Source: Cercis canadensis (lineage: Eukaryota > Streptophyta > Magnoliopsida > Fabales > Fabaceae). Taken from it: a stretch of 64,000 bases of DNA. Position numbers and translations under genes: made by a program. Positions 61,171 to 64,000 of the stretch are shown here, piece after piece. The stretch is taken from the NCBI GenBank assembly GCA_003255065.1, contig QAOA01001104.1, positions 26,434 through 90,433 on the forward strand, in the 5' to 3' direction. Under the pieces are notes generated by a model. It made no database searches. It saw only the letters and a list, made by a program, of their open reading frames with translations, and was not told the DNA's origin. The first letter of the stretch is position 1; the number at the start of each line of letters is the position of its first letter.

Positions 61171-62500
61171 TCCAATAGTTACAAAAAAAAAAAATGGGGA
61201 GCTCTACTCCACCATTTTTAGGTGGGTTGGGTGGGACTCATAATGTAATTTTAGTTGGAACCAATCAATGTGTAAGAATAGTTAATTTTTTATAAAATTC
61301 ATAAATAACATGATATAAGAAAACGTACAAAAAAAAGTACTTAAAAACACAGTTGCTTTGCTTCTTAGCATGTTTTCTTTTATCGTGCCGTTATTATATT
61401 TTTAATAAGAGACTTTGTGTTCTAGAACATAAAACACATACTAAGTAAGTCAATTTTTTAAAATAATTGCAATGATATCAAAATTATTAAGTAAGTCTCA
61501 CTCAAACTCACCTAACAAGTGAGGGCAACATTATCCCCTCTAAAAAGAGATAGTATAATGTCCAGTAAAAAAATTATCTAGATCCTACAATTCAATTATC
61601 TCTAAACTACGAAGTGTGGAAATGGCAACTATTTTTGGAGGTTATCCAATTAATAGTTTAAGTTGATAAAATTTTATTTTAATCCTTATAAAACATGATA
61701 TTTACAAGTTGAGCAAAGTTTTCCTCCAAAATGAAGAAAATGTTGGGGTTTATAGAAGTTGAAAACCAAATAGATGATTTGGCTTAATTGACCTAGATAA
61801 TATATTTTTTTGAATTTATTGATCTTAATATCCTAATTTTAAACTTATTTAGCTAAATACCCTAATTTTAAATATTTTATTTTTTTTTGAAAAAAGGTTG
61901 CAAACTAGGTGATGCTAGTGGCGGTGCCTACTAAAGAACAAGGTTGAAAAGAAATTGCTTAATTTTGTACCTTTTTTTTTAAAACATTAAAATATTTGAA
62001 ATTAAGATATTAAAATAAATAAATTCAAAAATTGTAGCAACTCAAATTTCCATATCTTAACCTCAGTAAACTAGCACTTGAACGAAGTTACATATAACTT
62101 ATTGTAAAAAATATTCCAAACTGAAGAACTTCAAAGTTACAAAATTCTGAAATCTGATTAAATTCAACCTACAAGTACATCCATAGGAAGATAACCAAAC
62201 TTTATGGTTGATGCAACCTGAAAAGTCCTTTAACACCTTATTCCTCATATACACCATCTTCCATCAACAAGTCAAACCAGTTCTACTATTCAACACTTAT
62301 GCGTGTTCTTCCTTTTTCCACTCTTTTTAAACACATTGCTGTCAGTTGCATCATGGATAGCATCTCAAGCATGGTCTCTGTATAAAATCTCACACATATG
62401 AACTTGAAGCTCCCAATAATTTGTTGAAAGTTATAACAAGAAAATGCCATTACAATAAGCATAAATAGTTCTTTATGTTTAGTCTAATCAATAGAAGCAC
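61171..62500. other. No gene recognised
   Basis: AT-rich sequence. I searched the minus strand here for the helicase exons expected after the chromodomain exons and saw none. Confidence 0.5.
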
Positions 62501-63350
62501 CTCATGAGCTTCAGAAGGATTTGATAGTCTTTCTGCCCCCTTATGACGACTTTCATAATCTGCTATGAGTTTCATGCCTTCAGGAGAGGTCATAAATGAA
62601 GCATCGTCTAACTCCCATGTAACATGATCATAACCCAGACCAGTCCATTTTACAAGCCACTCATAACGGCAATTTGAGCTTTTGTCACCATGCCCATCAA
62701 AATGTTTATCATACTGCTTTGATAATACTATAAATCTTTTTAGCAACAAACGATGAGGCATTGTCCACTCTCTTTTCCACCTGATAACCTGGAATTTGGC
62801 ATTACATGAAGAAACTAAATTTACGAAGATTTTTGGAGAAAGTATTACCCAGTAAACGAAAAATCTGTCTCTTCTTTTCTAAGACTATGAAGAGTGACTG
62901 AACCTGGACTTTTCTATTAAATTTTGCCAGAAGTTTTGGAGCCTCAAGAAGCATTTGTTTTTCTGGAATCCAGCGGTTGTGAGCATGAGCAAGATCCTGA
63001 TACTTGACCAAGTACTGTCTTTGCATCACTAGCAACATAGAATCAACTCATTATCACAACAAACCAAACAAGTTGTCAAACATATGTTCTATGAACAAGA
63101 AAGCTAGGTGAAACATGACAGGAATATTTAGAAAAAAATACAAAAAATATTTGTGGAGCAACCTTCATTCTCCGTCACCTCCCTAACATCCCAGATGGAT
63201 TCCATCCCATTTGAAATAGAATGCACACCAAGCTCTATTTTCTTTTTAACACACCATAGGCAATGCCAAACCCCGGGAGGGACATAATTGAGAGGAGGAT
63301 CCAGACAAGAGGGATGGTACCTCCTTTGACACCCTTTTCCATGACAGCAC
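62501..63350 (-). CDS. MOM1-like chromatin protein, partial: PHD end plus chromodomains
   Basis: Three spliced exons keep one frame: 63350-63163, 63028-62904, 62788-62501. The first encodes the second half of a PHD finger (CCHGKGCQRRYHPSCLDPPL, then HCLWC) and a WDVREV segment. The second encodes a chromodomain-like block (QYLVKYQDLAHAHNRWIPE). The third encodes VIRWKREWTMPHRLLLKR and a second block (YEWLVKWTGLGYDHVTWE). This order is that of plant MOM1-like proteins, relatives of CHD3/PICKLE involved in transcriptional gene silencing. The zinc-binding first Cys pair and the N-terminus would lie upstream and may be outside the window. The helicase region that should follow is absent in the sequence down to the RUS gene. 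The last exon can end with a donor (GAG|GTGCTT) or run on to a stop at about 62450. It is probably a truncated gene or pseudogene. Confidence 0.75.
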
Positions 63351-64000
63351 CTAATATCATAGCCCCACATAAATAAAAGGAATAATAATAATAATAACAA
63401 TCAAAGGACATATCAAAAAATTATATCAGACAGTTTCAAGCAAATATAAAATACTGACAAATCAAGTTTCCACTATATTAATATAGATTAGGATAGAATC
63501 TCAAAATAAAATAAAGGAAAATTGAAGACTCCTCATATAATTCCCATAGAGTTAGAAGGTCTATCCAAAGAAAGAACTATTGTCCACAATAGTTTGCTAT
63601 GGAGTTAAAAATATCTGAAAGTTTTTTTTTCTGGGGTGGCGAGGGAACACACACACACACACATTAGCTGGATATGAAAGGTGGAAACAGAGAAAGTAGG
63701 ACTATTTCCAATAAGTGAAATACAATAAAATATAATTTGAACTCAAACATAAGAGAAAACGCTAAGAGGGAACTATTGTCCACAGAGAAAGTAGGACTAT
63801 TTACAACACGACATACCTCTGAAGATGCTCTTGTAGTCTCATCAGTTTGTGCTATTTTAAACATGATATCCATGTTAGGGAAGAAGCTATGGCAGAAATC
63901 ACAGGGTGGCAAAACATTTATGAAGAAGGAGGACCATGTAAAGCTTAAAAAGGGCCAATCTACCAGATCCAATGGATATAACAATAACATAGTAGAAAGC
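63351..64000. other. Intron or upstream region of the MOM1-like gene
   Basis: A poly-pyrimidine tract on the minus strand leads to the acceptor at 63351-63352. An (AC)n run lies at about 63650-63662. A possible upstream exon at about 63990-63834 (minus, donor GAG|GTATGTC) has a CDFC motif but does not join in frame with confidence. Confidence 0.4.

Noticed and set aside
61171..62450. Helicase (SNF2) exons of the MOM1-like gene
   Set aside because: No DEAH-box or related motif was seen on the minus strand.
63834..63990. Upstream exon of the MOM1-like gene with a CDFC motif
   Set aside because: The frame that keeps CDFC does not match the phase needed at 63350, and the in-phase frame has a stop close upstream. 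Not strong enough to call.
1..64000. tRNA, rRNA and CRISPR features
   Set aside because: No convincing tRNA cloverleaf was seen apart from SINE-type pol III boxes, and no rRNA or spaced-repeat array was seen. CRISPR is not expected in a plant nuclear genome.

Overview
The window is plant nuclear DNA, very probably from a eudicot. It is AT-rich, has spliced genes with GT/AG introns, and is dense in plant transposon families: a Sirevirus-type Ty1/copia element, CACTA, hAT and MULE MITEs, a Tat/Ogre-like LTR and a SINE. The species cannot be fixed from what is visible. Two single Ns (13158 and 36237) show draft assembly.

Layout. Positions 1-9638 hold one large, decayed Sirevirus-like copia element on the minus strand. 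Its 3' LTR runs off the left edge. Positions 9.6-16.5 kb are repeat-rich, with a LINE RNase H relic, a CACTA end and a small two-domain defensin-like exon. An intact single-exon CC-NBS-LRR resistance gene lies at 16560-19268. A broken COQ6 (ubiquinone monooxygenase) copy lies at 20.8-21.9 kb. Positions 22-26 kb hold local repeats.

Positions 25.8-41.3 kb carry a segmental duplication with three copies of a type-C response regulator (ARR22/ARR24-like). Copies A (26641-27269) and C (38554-39187) are open and keep the phosphorelay residues. Copy B (30697-31323) is inverted and frameshifted. A solo LTR of the same copia family, with a perfect ACAAG target-site duplication, sits between the presumed promoter and the coding region of copy A. 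A decayed Tat/Ogre LTR and a hAT MITE lie between B and C.

Positions 41479-44872 are a CACTA element with a decayed transposase and a telomere-like CCCTAAA tract. A CDR1/nepenthesin-type aspartic protease (47902-49215, minus) has a MULE-type MITE 25 bp past its stop codon. A ten-exon RUS (DUF647) gene spans 51256-56513 (minus). Positions 57.0-61.2 kb are nested inverted repeats. At 62.5-63.35 kb (minus) are three exons of a MOM1-like PHD/chromodomain gene with no helicase exons downstream.

The genes do not form one pathway. Three are of defence type (defensin-like, NLR, CDR1-like protease), and the response-regulator cluster is a local family expansion. I found no new multi-gene system. The most unusual items are the two-domain defensin-like exon with an odd cysteine pattern, the response-regulator trio, and the truncated MOM1-like gene.
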